Shown here: positions 33,058-43,815 of the stretch, piece by piece
Layout: every line of letters begins with the position of its first letter
Position numbering within the stretch: position 1 is the first letter of the stretch
DNA from: Paragorgia papillata
Taxonomy: Eukaryota > Cnidaria > Anthozoa > Scleralcyonacea > Coralliidae
Assembly (NCBI GenBank): GCA_035771165.1
Contig: JAWNZC010000003.1
Coordinates: forward strand, 383,501-447,500
DNA length: 64,000 bases
Direction: 5' to 3'
Program-made: the position numbers and the translations under genes
Notes under the pieces: generated by a model
Told to the model about the DNA's origin: nothing
Seen by the model: only the letters and a program-made list of their open reading frames with translations
Database searches by the model: none

Positions 33058-36000
33058 TCAGTGGTCCTGTTCATTTGTATTTTGGGTCAGATTTACAGTC
33101 GCCTGTACTGGAAATTGTCTAGAAATCATTTCTTTAAAATTTTCTTCAATCTTCTTTTGCCCTCTTTCTTCAACTTTCAAGCATTCCTTTGGGATGGCAA
33201 TAAGTTCGCCCAGATCCTTTTTGCCATGTGGATATAACTTTACTTCTTTTCTTTGTGTATTTGTCAACCATTCATTCTGTATTGCAAACCAGGCTACTTT
33301 AATCCTATCTGGTGTTGGATCAGGCACTGACGATTTGCCTCCTGTGCTTGTCTCGCAGCTCCTTTGGTAAACGGATTTGACATGCTCTAAAAGTTCAATG
33401 TTCATACACATTTTTTCCAGCATTTCAAGTGTGGTTTGCTTCCGTCCATACAGCTTAACTGGCTTCACCACAAATGTCTCCATGTACTCGTCAATTGCAA
33501 AGTTATGTCCTCGTTTCCCTTTCGCATTGACGCTGCAATTACGGCGGAACATTTCACGGTAAGCCAGAGGCCAAAGTGTAGTGAAATTTAGTATGTGCAC
33601 TAAACTTTCATTCTTGTAGTTCTTTTTGTTCAGTGCTGCAAATATAGGCAACATCTCAATCCAACAGGCCTCTCTTGCTTTTCCATTACCCATTCTGACT
33701 GCTTCGTGAAATTTGAACAAAAGAGGTCCAAACTTAGTGAGAAACAAGTAAAAGTACTCAAACGTGCTGTCTGTCTTGTTGTATTCCAACCAATCCTTGA
33801 AACATTTGAGCAAGAATTTGCTGTGATCTTTGTCTTCCGATGTTGTCTTGTATTGTTCAAGTACAGTATCTGGGGGAAAGTTATCTGATGACTGAAATTC
33901 CTTAACACCAGCTATCATAACTCCCCAGTAGAAATCTGTTATGGCATTAAAGTTTCTTTGAAAATTGCCTTCCTTGAAAATGTCAACAAAAGAATTTGGT
34001 GTTACTTTCACTCTGTCTAGCATTTGTCTTGCAACATGATAAAATCCACCAGGTCCCATAATTCTGGCGATGCACTGCATAACGTAACCTTGTGCATGGA
34101 AATCACCTGGTGTCTCTGTAAAAGCACCAAATTCATCAGGGGACCTATTTCGAACCCCCCTAATAGTCATAGTTGTTTTGACATCTCCGACAGTTATGAC
34201 CTGTTCTCTTGCATGTTTCGCTGTCGTTGCGGATTCTGTTTGCGATGAAGTGTTAACTTGTATTTCCATTTGTTCAGTACTTGGGTCTGTCTCCTTGACG
34301 CTGTGTTCTTCTAGTAACTGAAAAACCAATTCCTTCCTGGCATCTTTTTCTGTTCGATTAAGGGTTAAAATATCACAAATTGTCTTGTTTCCTATGGATT
34401 TAGCAAACTGTATTGGTGCTTGTATGTTTCCAGAAAATGTTCCATCGCATCTTGCACCGTACCTATGGGAAGATAAATTGAATAAAATTAATATGTATTA
34501 AATCATGCCATGGCAAATTCTAACATGGTTGTAGTAAATCTATTAGTTTAGATTGTTACATTTCTTGCTTAACTCTATTTTTGGTCAATCCTGGTTTTCA
34601 ATTGGTTGCTAAAATGTTGCGAATTGTTGCAAGCTTTTGCTAAAACAGAACTGAGGAAATACCATTCAATATTTGCTTGCAAAAAACATTGCAATCAGTC
34701 AACTACCAAATGCAATTTAATAATGGAGGAAAATATATACTAACGATCTAACCACAATTGTACAGGATTACATACTGGAGTAGTATTTTGACCATGTCAA
34801 CACTATTTGCATTTATTGCGATCATTAAAGGTGTTATTCCACAGCCTTCTGGGGTGTTCACTGAAGCTCCTGCGAGTAGAAGAGCCTCTACTAGCTTTTT
34901 GTTTCCACTTTCAACAGCCAATTGAATGATGTTGCGTTCATACCCATCTATCTGCCAAATCCACTCAGAACTGTGCAATTTGATTGCCGAATATGCATCA
35001 CGAAGATTCTTATCTTGGACTAATGATTTCATTGTGTCCAAAAGCTTTGACATTTTTGACGAAATTTGCTTCATTTTGCCTTTGAAGCTTGAGGACGAAC
35101 TTTCAGATTGTATAATTGTGTTCTCCTGATAATCACTATCTTCATCTTCATGAAATGAACGAGGTGTCTCGAATTGCTTTCTCAAGGTTACCATTTCTTT
35201 CTCGTGATTCTCCATTTCCTTGTAGAAAATATATCTTTCCCTTGCTGCTTTGATTTCAAATTTCTTTTCATCCTTATTGAATACAACATATTCTACTTTC
35301 TTTGAACTTTGAATGTTCAAATCTCTTGCAAATTCTTTAAGTACATTTGCAGTGCCACATGTTTGTACTTCGTCTTCCAAAGATAAAGGTAAGATCATAA
35401 CTTTTGTCTTCATGCCTGCATTTTCAGGATATTCCGGTTTAATAGGAGGCACAGATATTTTGATGTTATTCTCAGGTTCCTCATATTCTTCCTTCTTCAG
35501 ATAGTCCAAAATATCTTTTTCAGTCATATTAGCAAGTTGTCTCCTGTTTTTATTTAACGAAATACCCACTTTTAGACCTTCAAGCAAAATTCTGTCTGTA
35601 CCTTCAATGTGTATGTTTAACAACTCCTTCTGGTTTTCTGTGAAAAATAAGTTAAAAAAGATAAAATTAATAAAATATAAGCTGGATACAATGAATGATT
35701 TGTGCTACGTGTACAGGATATACAAAGACCATTATTATATATGAATAGCATCCTGGTTCCAGATATTGTGTCCAGATAATTAACCCATTAACGGGCAAGG
35801 GCGCACTTTCACATTTTATGACGATTTTATTCAACAGATGGGACAGAGCGCTTATATACGCGCCCTGGTGTGGGGTGCTGGGATGCGCGCTTGCTTGTTA
35901 ACACTTTGAGGCCTGGACCTCTCCCTGGGCTGAATAAAATCGTCTGGCGTTAGCCAGAATAAACCGTACTGTAAAGACTCGTCCTCAGGCTTCAAAGTGT

Positions 36001-37023
36001 TAATGGTTAAAATCAACTCGAGCAGACTGGGAAGAGTAATTAAGAGGGAGAGAGAAAAGTGGGAGAGAGAGGTTTATACCGGTATGGGGAAAAACAAATA
36101 CGGAACCAGTATATGTACAGTGTCATAAAGGACAAAGGACTGAGGGGCTAATCATCCTTACTTGCAGCCAGCGGCTGAATTGCGAAGGACGCAGATCAAC
36201 GTGGCCGTGTCGAGGCATATCAAAGGCGCTCCAGGCTGCCGCCATACGACACAGTTCAGACCATGGATCACAGCTAAGATGTTAGGTGTTGATTTTATGG
36301 AGGGAGGAAAACCGGAGAACCCGGCGAAAAACCCTCGGAGCACAGGAGAGACCAACTAACTCCACTCACATGAGTCACGAAGCTCGGGAACGGGGCTATT
36401 CCCAGACGGTCACCCATCCAAGTACTAACCCCGTGTAACCGGGCTTAACTATTGGTGAGAGGCAGCGCCTTAACAGCACTCGCCACCTGTGCTCCCACAC
36501 AATAATTCTGTCATAATTTTGTCGTTTCTTACCTAGCAGAACATCTTCAATTTTGACGTCTTTAAGTAACTTCTGGGGGTCAGACGCAGTTTTGCTGTCT
36601 TCAAACAAATGTTTCACCTCGTCTATTCGAGGCTTTATGACTACTTTGCCGGTGAAATTCCGCATGATGGGAACTGATCTTCCTTTAAGTCTTGCATGCC
36701 GAGCTCTTCCTTTGTGAATATTTATGTTGTCATATGCAAGAATGATTGGGCAGTTGTCAGGAAATGATGTAGATATTACATCTCTGTACTTTTCTCCTCT
36801 TTTATTCAAAAATCTACGACTGCAATAGAAAGCAGAGGTGTTTTTTTTTAGAATTACATAATTACGAAATACTAGTTTTCCATCTGTTAAAATGATTGTA
36901 AGAATGAGTGTAAAATTGTTATGTCATATTTTTGTATAAAATAAATGGCCAGCTCTTACGAGTGTTGTTATTAGTTGACTATATATTGTTTGTACGAGTA
37001 AAAAAGTGGAACGAAAATGAAAA

Positions 37024-37062
<39 letters not shown>

Positions 37063-39187
37063 TATATATAGCATAACATATAGGTTGATTAGTGATTAAG
37101 TGTACCCGAAAGCTGAGGCTTGAGGGACATTTAATCACTAATAAACCAATATGTTATGCTATCACTCAGCCTAGACACTAGACACTTGAGAAAACAAACC
37201 AGTTACGCAATGAAAGTTTACCTTTCGTTTAGGGCGCTGCCGCTACAAGCGGGTTCAGCGAACCTATACTTCGAGATAGGCGTTTACTTGTCTCTACTTC
37301 TCGATTGGGGGCGCTACCAGTGTACTCTACTCGAAATGTTTTAGGCAAGGTCCCGTTGCATTGGGCAATGATATTGCCTATATATTGCAAATTCACGGGA
37401 ATCGTACCTTGTGCATAAACATTAGGTAGCATCGGGTTATTTCGATGTTAAATGTGCGTGTGGAAACAATGAAAACCGAGGTGGCCGAGGTGGTTTATAA
37501 CTTTTTTCAGTTGCCTGATGATCGCTAACGCGTGAAACTCGGAGTAGCAACGTTCATTTTTATATATATATATATATATATATTTATGAACGCCTCGGAT
37601 TCTTTTGTTCTCCGAGGGAATGTAAACCTCGTATTTCCCCATCGCTCATGCAACAGGGAAATTTTTCCTTTGTCTTCTAATTTTCCCGTGCATTTTTCCC
37701 GTTGATGAGGGAAAAATTAGAAGACAAAGAAATCCTTTGTCTTCTTCTAAATTTCCCGCTTGCATGTATTTTCCCTCATTCCCTCAAGCACGGGAAAATT
37801 AGACGCAACTTCTCTGATCAACCGTGTAAATTTCCTGTCGGTAAGATTCTCAAAGTTTTCCTCGGCGATCATAATATTACAAACTAATACCATGACTTTT
37901 CGGGAAATTAGCGATTAAATTTCCCCTTTGCCTCGGGAAGATTTGTAAAGTCCTCGGGTCTGCGGCCCTCGGACTTTCACAAACCTTCCCTCGGCTGCGG
38001 GAAATTTAATCGCTATTTTCCCTCAAGTCATGTTATTACTTATAAATATATAGTTGGATAATAAATAACTTATTAGACAGTTTAGTGGACAGTACAGCTG
38101 TACAATTTTACTCATCATTTGTAATTTTATTATATGCATGACTAAATTACTGTATCTGATTGGTTGAGAGGAGTACAATTATTTCTTATTTCAATAATTG
38201 TATAACGATTTAATTTTGTTATCATTCCAAATTGCACTGGCCTAACGGCTCGTACAATTTTGGCACAATTTTCAAATATCACTCGTAGTGTAAATACTTA
38301 ATTGAACTTGCTATGATATGATTACCTATACTATAACTCTACAGACTCACAAATACAGCCAGATTAGCCGTACTGTACAATACTGCACAAACTGTCCAAT
38401 AAGGTATATGTACTGCATTACAATGATTACTTACTAGAAATCATAACCCTTGCATAGACCAAATGGTTCTAATGCCTGGATTACAGCTTTTCCAGCACCA
38501 TGAGAAATCAGCAGGATTCCAAACAGTGTTGAGAATTCAGTGCTTGTCCTTTGGCTTTTTATGTCATCCAAGGCCAGTATCATTTGAAGTGCAACCTTAA
38601 ATTTGTATGACTGGGTCTTTTTACCTTTGTTGTACTTTGACCATTTACCAATTGCAAGTGTTTCAATTATGTCTGTCAATAAAGGGCAGCAATCGCGTAC
38701 ATTTATAGCAAACGTGTCAAAGGTAGTTTCTCCAAAAATAGAATCCAAATCTTCACTTTTCGTCATGTCAACAACTCCAACTTTACAAATATTCTTAAAT
38801 TCAGTAAGCTCAGCTTCCAGGGTTGTTTTATCAAATCCTTGGTTGGAATTACTATCATCATGTTGGTCAGTTTTATCATCATCTTCTTCAACTAAGTTAC
38901 CAATTATTCCCAAGTCATCACTATCAGTTTCGTTACTGCTAGGGAATAATGTCCTTTTGATTCCTCTTGTTTCTCCGCTGCATGATGGCCTTTCAGTTGA
39001 GAACTTTAATTTCTGCTTTAACTCATCATTTTCTCTAATGAGGTGTGAAAAATTTTCTAGGACAGTTTCTCGGATTGTTTCAAGGGCACTTGCACTCAAA
39101 TCTGGTTGATTCTTTGTTAGAGTAGATTTTACATTATACCATAACGATTCACTGGTAGTTATTTTAGCAATATTCACAAACAGAGTT
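33058..39187 (-). CDS. multi-exon ankyrin-repeat / DUF6589-like protein of element Q
   Basis: Four exons can be joined in frame on the minus strand: 39187-38435 (acceptor ACTTTAG, donor GTAAGT), 36819-36533 (acceptor TTGCAG, donor GTAAGA), 35637-about 34764 (acceptor TTCACAG) and 34462-33058 (acceptor CCCATAG), stop at 33058. The 5' exon with the start codon was not found. Order: an acidic coiled N-terminal part; ILAYDNINIHKGRARHAR; a charged linker; two to three ankyrin-like repeats (GNKKLVEALLLAGASVN and following); then a C-terminal domain with VGDVKTTMTI, ETPGDFHAQGY, RMGNGKAREACW and CSVNAKGKRGHN that resembles DUF6589. DUF6589 has no established activity. The spaced acidic residues in YDN, VGD and PGDFH would fit an RNase H-like nuclease, making this the best transposase candidate for Q (inference). 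About 1,100 residues, no frame break seen. Confidence 0.65.
35780..36010. mobile_element. TTAA-ended MITE
   Basis: Ends TTAACCCATTAAC and GTGTTAATGGTTAA, with a partly palindromic interior around the AATAAAATCGTCTGGCGTTAG block. Lies in the intron between the second and third recognised exons of the DUF6589-like gene. Related TTAACCCA-ended pieces are at 40992-41235. Confidence 0.5.
36137..36495 (-). mobile_element. SINE with 5S-rRNA-derived promoter segment
   Basis: On the minus strand the head (36495 downward, GGGAGCACAGGTGGCGAGTG) is followed by AGTTAAGCCCGG, GGTTAGTACTTGG and ATGGGTGACCG. These match the internal promoter region of animal 5S rRNA (A box, intermediate element, C box). A conserved body with CTCCGAGGGTTTTTCGCCGG and TTCTCCGGTTTTCCTCCC follows. 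It is inside an intron of the Q DUF6589-like gene. It is not a functional 5S gene: the 5' part of 5S is absent and SINE body follows. Confidence 0.75.
37021..37162. repeat. (TA)n tract and adjoining hairpin
   Basis: A TA run at about 37027-37070 is followed by a palindrome: ATAGCATAACATAT at 37068 is answered by ATATGTTATGCTAT ending at 37162, with AGTGATTAA and TTAATCACT inside. A second TA run lies at 37560-37582. Confidence 0.8.
37167..37181 (+). other. internal copy of the Q terminal sequence
   Basis: CAGCCTAGACACTAG here is identical to the outermost 15 bases of Q's right end read inward. No matching partner end or 9-bp duplication was found nearby. It may be the remains of a related element nested in Q. 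Confidence 0.4.
37891..38032. repeat. 142-bp inverted repeat (MITE-like)
   Basis: CATGACTTTTCGGGAAATTA is answered by TTTTCCCTCAAGTCATG, and GCGATTAAATTTCCC by GGGAAATTTAATCGC; the centre is GC-rich (TCGGGTCTGCGGCCCTCGGA). Preceded at 37650-37800 by related hairpins built on TTCTAATTTTCCCG and GGGAAAATTAGA. Confidence 0.7.
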
Positions 39188-39403
39188 CTAAAGTTAGTCA
39201 AAGAAAGTAATTGTAATTATAAATATCACTTGAGAGACGTGTGAACAGAAAGATACTAAGCAATTTAATGTACGTTGACCAGTTTACAAAATCATAAAAG
39301 AAATGGCATGAATATGTATTATAATAATTATGTTGTGTAAATATTATAATTATAAAATTGATTAAAACAGTCAGCCCGTCATCGAAAGATTGCCTTATGC
39401 GTT

Positions 39404-39545
39404 ACACTTAATGGGACTTTTTTACATCATGATTTTGTTCTCACCTCCAAACCTTCATTTGGCATTTACGGAACGTATTGTACCAAAGCAAGGCTTGGTG
39501 GTGAGATCAAAAGCGTGACGTAAAAATGCAAAAACCCCATGAATT
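39404..39545. repeat. MITE-like inverted repeat
   Basis: TTTTTTACATCATGATTTTG and TTCTCACCTCCAA on the left are answered on the other strand by TTTTTACGTCACGCTTTTG and TCTCACCACCAA. Outer ends read AATGGGA and CCCCATGAATT. No target duplication resolved. Confidence 0.5.
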
Positions 39546-39796
39546 GTTTTAAAATGTGTAGAAACCATTCTATAAAATAATAATAAAGTGCATTGCAGTG
39601 TAGTGCAATACAATGCCGTGTAGTATAGAGTAATATGATAATATATTTAAAAAATCATTATTATTCATGAAGTAAAAACAAAAGGAATCATGCGATCATA
39701 CAAGTGGATTATAAATTTACAATAGATCTAATTAGTATTCTTTAGATAAAGATATATGAACAGTCCATAGGCGCTCATTTTTTAAGCTGTTCAATA

Positions 39797-39973
39797 GACT
39801 TGCAGCACCTGTTTTATCAGGTCTATAACCAGTACTTCATGTATGCCTAAAGCTGAGTACTTCATGTAAGCCTGACCCCAACATAAATGACCAACCCCAA
39901 TCTAAGATGTGCCGGGACATAATAATAAGCATACATGAAGGTTCTCTAGAACCTGATAAAACACTGCTGCTCA
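39797..39973. repeat. MITE-like inverted repeat
   Basis: GCAGCACCTGTTTTATCAGG on the left is answered by CCTGATAAAACACTGCTGC on the right. The interior has two direct GAGTACTTCATGTA-type repeats. Confidence 0.55.
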
Positions 39974-40114
39974 TTTTTTAAAATTATTTGACAAGAAACA
40001 TAATATAAATTTATAATATACATGAATTATATTATGTAATTATTGTTATAGTGTGTAACAGCATGATAAAACTAAAAGTCATGATATCACAATTATTTAC
40101 TATATTATAATTAT

Positions 40115-40594
40115 CAGTGGCGTGGTGGCAGGGGGGCCCAAAAGCCCCCCCCCCCAGCTGGGGTTGCAGAAGGGGTGCCAAAACTAGCAAGGGCACTAAA
40201 ACGTAACAAAATAACTAGCTAGGTCTTCAATGGGGGGATATAAAGATCTGTAATCTTTTGTGTTTTCCATGAAGTTTTTTAATCTTCAGAATTCTGTAAA
40301 ATCTCACTCCAAAATGCAGGAAATGGCATATCAGAGACTCTAGATTTCAAAATTTTACATGGGTGCATGCCCCCGGACCCTAGCGGTTTCGCGCTACTTC
40401 GCCGCTTGCAATTGGCGTCGTCTTTGAGAGAACCCGTTGTTTGTTGTAATATTATATATTGCTACTTCAGTTATTTTAAAACAAAAAATGTGATCATTTA
40501 CAGTCAAATACAGTAATGTCTTTTTTTTGGGGGGGGGGGGGGGTGCCAAAGCTAATCTGGCCACCACAGCCTGAAACTTGCCACCACGCCACTG
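40115..40594. mobile_element. hAT MITE with 8-bp target duplication
   Basis: Ends CAGTGGCGTGGTGGCA and TGCCACCACGCCACTG, flanked by the perfect duplication ATAATTAT (40107-40114 and 40595-40602). C- and G-runs lie near the ends. Non-coding, 480 bp. Confidence 0.92.
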
Positions 40595-40632
40595 ATAATT
40601 ATTGATACATCTATTGTTACATCATATTATAA

Positions 40633-42529
40633 TTAAAGATACATCCTTTGTCTCCTATCGATTGCATCTTTTCTGCTTCCAATTTGACTCGTCTTCTTAT
40701 CAATTTTGCCAAGTTTCTGTACCACATCGAATGCCTGCATCTTGGTAACCTTATGACCAACTGCTTGTTCAAGCTCGTATACAACTTCTGTCTGTGCCAA
40801 ACAACTGTCCTCCAAAAATACAAATTTCTTTTTTACCGCTTCCAACAGATTTCCTGTGGGAGAGAGAAAAAAAATATTGACATTTCAAATGTTGATAATT
40901 ACTTTATTTTTTTTAAATTTAAAAAATAATTAAACAGATTTAAGTAATATGATATATACATACAAACAATAGAATATAACAGTTGCATTCTTTAACCCAT
41001 GGCCATTGACAGGCAAGGGGTTTCTTTCCAAACAATAAAATTGTATGGCATTACACGGAGTAACTAACAAAGGGGTCAGATTAGCCATCAATGGGCTAAA
41101 AAGTATAACTTAGGCAGATAGGTTTGTTAACCCATTGTTTGCAGAGGGTTTTGTCTTTGATGAGTATATCTGCCACGAGACAGAGTAAGATAACAAAGGG
41201 GCTAATTTTGGCAGGTTTAGCTGTCAATTGGTTAATTACTGAAAACAAAGACATTTATTTATTTATTGTTTTAAATGTTTTAAATCAAAATTGATGAATT
41301 GTTTGTAGATACACAGAGTGAACAAATCCTAAGTAAAAAGCCAACCATATGTATATCTATAGTCTATGCCTTTTGGTGTAGTTCACTTTATATACCCCTG
41401 TAAACTGATTATAATAATGAAATAAACTATTAACTTGTTGTTTTTGTTGTGCCATTATCATAAATATGAGTAAGCTGGTACCAAAAATGCTGTACACCCC
41501 ATTGTACAGAATGTGTCTGCTGGGTATGTACATAATAAACTACTTGTCATGCAACCAAAAGAGGAGACAGGTTACCCCATTCCCACCCAAAATTGTTTGT
41601 TGCCATAGACCTTGGTGTATTTTCTATAAATCTAAAACCAAATATGCTTGATGTAATTTGTGAACTGCATTGTGTAGTGTGGATGCCTACTACCTAGTAA
41701 TCCCTCATAAATAACCCTTATATTGTAGCCCCAAACTTAAAAGAGCTTTAAGAGTTCATGCCATCCATTACCTGAGAATGATCTGATCTTTTTCTTTTTC
41801 TTTGATCTTCTAAAACTTGGACTTGGAGTAAAGCTTGGCCTCCTTTTTCCAGAAACATGTTTTCCTGTGATATTAAATGTCAATGATTTAAAACAATAAA
41901 TTATTGCCAGTATAAACATTGCCATTTATAAGAAAATTATAAGAAAGCATACTCCTATTTCACACTCATTCATGCTTGCAGAGTTTGAACCTGCACATAT
42001 GCCATCTGGGCAAGCAACTTAATACACTGAGTATGAATGAAATAGTGAAACAGAGAAACAATATTTATAAAGACAAAAATATATAACTCAGGCTTACCTG
42101 AAGGGCTTGCATACATCCGTTTATCGATGGCGATTCCATCTCTATCAATAGACGAATCACCTTCTAAAAGTATAAAAAGGATATAATACTCTTTTAAGTT
42201 TTTGTTAATACAACTTTATATACAAGTGACAACATTCAACATCGATTTAAAGTTACATATTTATGTTTCATAGGAAATGACTCCGCGCTCTGCCTCTGAA
42301 TTCATTGCCTTGAAATATGGAAATATGAAACCTTTCAAGCGTAAAACAATCTTGACAAATAGCACGGACAAATAGCATTACCATAACAATATATATATGT
42401 CATCACAAATTACAACATAAATTTATAATGTAAGCAATGTCTTGCAGTCTTGGCGGACAATTATTCAACATATTAAAATACAGATTATAGTTGTTTTACA
42501 ATATATACACTCACGAACTTACCTTCCAT
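40633..42529 (-). CDS. small basic four-exon protein of element Q
   Basis: Exons 42529-42523 (ATG GAA G), 42163-42098, 41864-41772 and 40853-40633, each bounded by consensus AG acceptors and GT donors (GTAAGT, GTAAGC, GTAATG). All three introns are in phase 1. Total coding length is 387 bp, which is 128 residues plus stop. An acidic start (MEEGDSSIDRDG) is followed by a Ser/Pro/Arg/Lys stretch with KKKKK, a likely nuclear localisation signal, then a helical C-terminal half (GNLLEAVKKKF, QTEVVYELEQAVGHKV). No family recognised. The first exon starts about 240 bp from Q's right end, so the gene reads inward from that end. It may also be the 5' part of the longer gene downstream if the last exon is spliced alternatively. 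Confidence 0.55.
40992..41235. repeat. two TTAACCCA-ended palindromic pieces
   Basis: TTTAACCCATGGCCATTGAC at 40992 pairs with GCCATCAATGGGCTAAA ending near 41100. TTAACCCATTGTTTGC at 41129 pairs with GCTGTCAATTGGTTAA ending at 41235. Same end type as the MITE at 35780. Confidence 0.5.
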
Positions 42530-42643
42530 GGCTTTGAAAATTAATTCAGGTCGCAAAAAATCAACGCAGAATCGCCAACACGCGCCAACAGCTGTCAGAT
42601 TCAAGTGGGGCAGTTTTGGGGCAGTTTTGGCCACTTTCGATTG

Positions 42644-42771
42644 GGAAATCTACTAGGCCTTCTATATTTCGTCCCGCCCCCTTTTTAGTTCCCAGGCTCC
42701 CGTAGTATAAATAAGCTCCGAATTCTCCGGAAAATCCGAAAATAAAAATAGAAGGCCTAGTGTCTAGGCTG
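42644..42771. repeat. right terminal hairpin of element Q
   Basis: Read inward from 42771: CAGCCTAGACAC, then TAGGCCTTCTAT (42759-42748), which pairs with ATAGAAGGCCTA (minus strand, 42665-42654), then GTAGATTTCC as at the left end. Stem sequences differ from the left hairpin but each is self-complementary. Just outside lies a tandem TGGGGCAGTTTT repeat (about 42606-42630). Confidence 0.75.
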
Positions 42772-42780
42772 AGTTATCCT

Positions 42781-43198
42781 TAATGAAGTTTACGAGAAAA
42801 TGGACGGTGATTTTTTTGCGGACTTTAAGACTCATTTTAATTTATGTTTTGGTAAAGCGGGCCCTAAGGCTTACGGAAAGAGATTATTTGTTATGGATAA
42901 TGACCCTTGTCAGACAAGTAAAAAAGCTTTAACAGAAATAGAGTGCGAGTTTCACCGCATTCCTGCTCGTTCACCAGATCTAAATCCCATTGAGAATGTT
43001 TTTCATTTAGTAAAGAAATGTCTGGAGAAAGAGGCAATAGATTGTAATATAACTAAAGAATCATTTGAGACATTTAAAAAGAGAGTGCTACGGTCTTTGG
43101 AGAGTTTTGATGTAAGAATGATGGACCGCACAATTGAAAGTATGCCTAACCGAATAAAAGGAATTATAAATTCAAAAGGGATAAGAATTAAGTATTGA
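42781..43198 (+). CDS. Tc1/mariner-like transposase of element X, C-terminal part
   Basis: Continues the frame interrupted at 28760: the codon split by Q is completed after the second AGTTATCCT copy and reads NEVYEKMDGDFF, matching AEVYEKMNAEFF in element Z. The second catalytic Asp is in LFVMDNDPCQTSK and the Glu in RSPDLNPIENVF. I count 31 residues between this Asp and the Glu, against 34 in Tc1. The C-terminal helical tail ends at the TGA at 43196. Without its N-terminal part this piece cannot act, but precise loss of Q would restore the gene. Confidence 0.88.
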
Positions 43199-43410
43199 AA
43201 ATAATTAAGTATTATGTCATATACTTTATACCAAACATTTATTGTATTTCACACGAATTAATGTAAATGTAAATAAATTTTATTTTACAAACCAGTATGT
43301 GGACATTTATTGTGCATTTATTTATTATGAACTATTATATTACAACGGCAATATATCGTTTCCGCTTATGCAGCTTTGGTTACACGGCCCTTATCAACTT
43401 CTCGGTATCT

Positions 43411-43815
43411 CACGGTAAACATACCCATTCATATGTCACTTTGCGAATTTAGAGAGGGAAAATTGTGTTCATTCCTATCGTATTTTATGCGAAATTAATA
43501 TATCTTTCGTCCCAAACGGTAAACGAGTAGTAATTGTAAGAAACAAAGAAAACGCAACGGTAAACATGTACAGCTTTCATAAAAGAAAAATGACTGATCA
43601 ACTCTTAATATTCTAAAAATGCGATTTTACAATGTTTACCGTGGCCATTCTCAATATGCACATTTATTCACACTACGTTTCCTCTTCATTGAATAAGTTG
43701 GAGTATATGAACAATTTGAAAATGAAAACACGGTATATAAACACTTCTTTCATGCTCTAATAGTTCAATGAAGAGGGAAATTTCGCATGTTTACCGTGCA
43801 CGCCTGTTTACCGTG
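43411..43815. promoter_or_regulatory. six copies of an 11-mer (CACGGTAAACA), possible Rep-binding iterons
   Basis: Forward copies at 43411, 43515 and 43556; reverse copies (TGTTTACCGTG) at 43633, 43788 and 43805. The core GGTAAAC is invariant. They lie in the 725-bp spacer between the 3' ends of the transposase and Rep genes of X. CCTCTTCATTGAA (about 43681) and TTCAATGAAGAGG (about 43764) form an inverted repeat in the same spacer. Function as Rep sites is inference. Confidence 0.5.

Larger units (their letters stand above)
28761..42771. mobile_element. element Q: 14.0-kb DNA element with RecQ-type helicase and DUF6589-like genes
   Basis: Ends CAGCCTAGA (28761) and TCTAGGCTG (42771) are inverted repeats. 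The flanks AGTTATCCT (28752-28760 and 42772-42780) are a perfect 9-bp duplication inside the host transposase codons. Gene content: a plus-strand helicase gene (28891-32613), a minus-strand ankyrin/DUF6589-like gene (39187-33058) and a minus-strand small basic protein gene (42529-40633). No DDE, tyrosine or serine recombinase, HUH nuclease or PolB was recognised. I do not know a described superfamily with this combination; Academ elements carry SF2 helicases but, as I recall, have 3-4 bp duplications. Confidence 0.85.

Noticed and set aside
36390..36495. Possible 5S rRNA gene (minus strand)
   Set aside because: Only the internal promoter part matches 5S; the 5' part is absent and SINE body follows, so it is part of a SINE.
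28761..42771. Q as a large Harbinger or hAT element
   Set aside because: The 9-bp duplication does not fit TWA or 8 bp, and no DDE nuclease of those families is inside.
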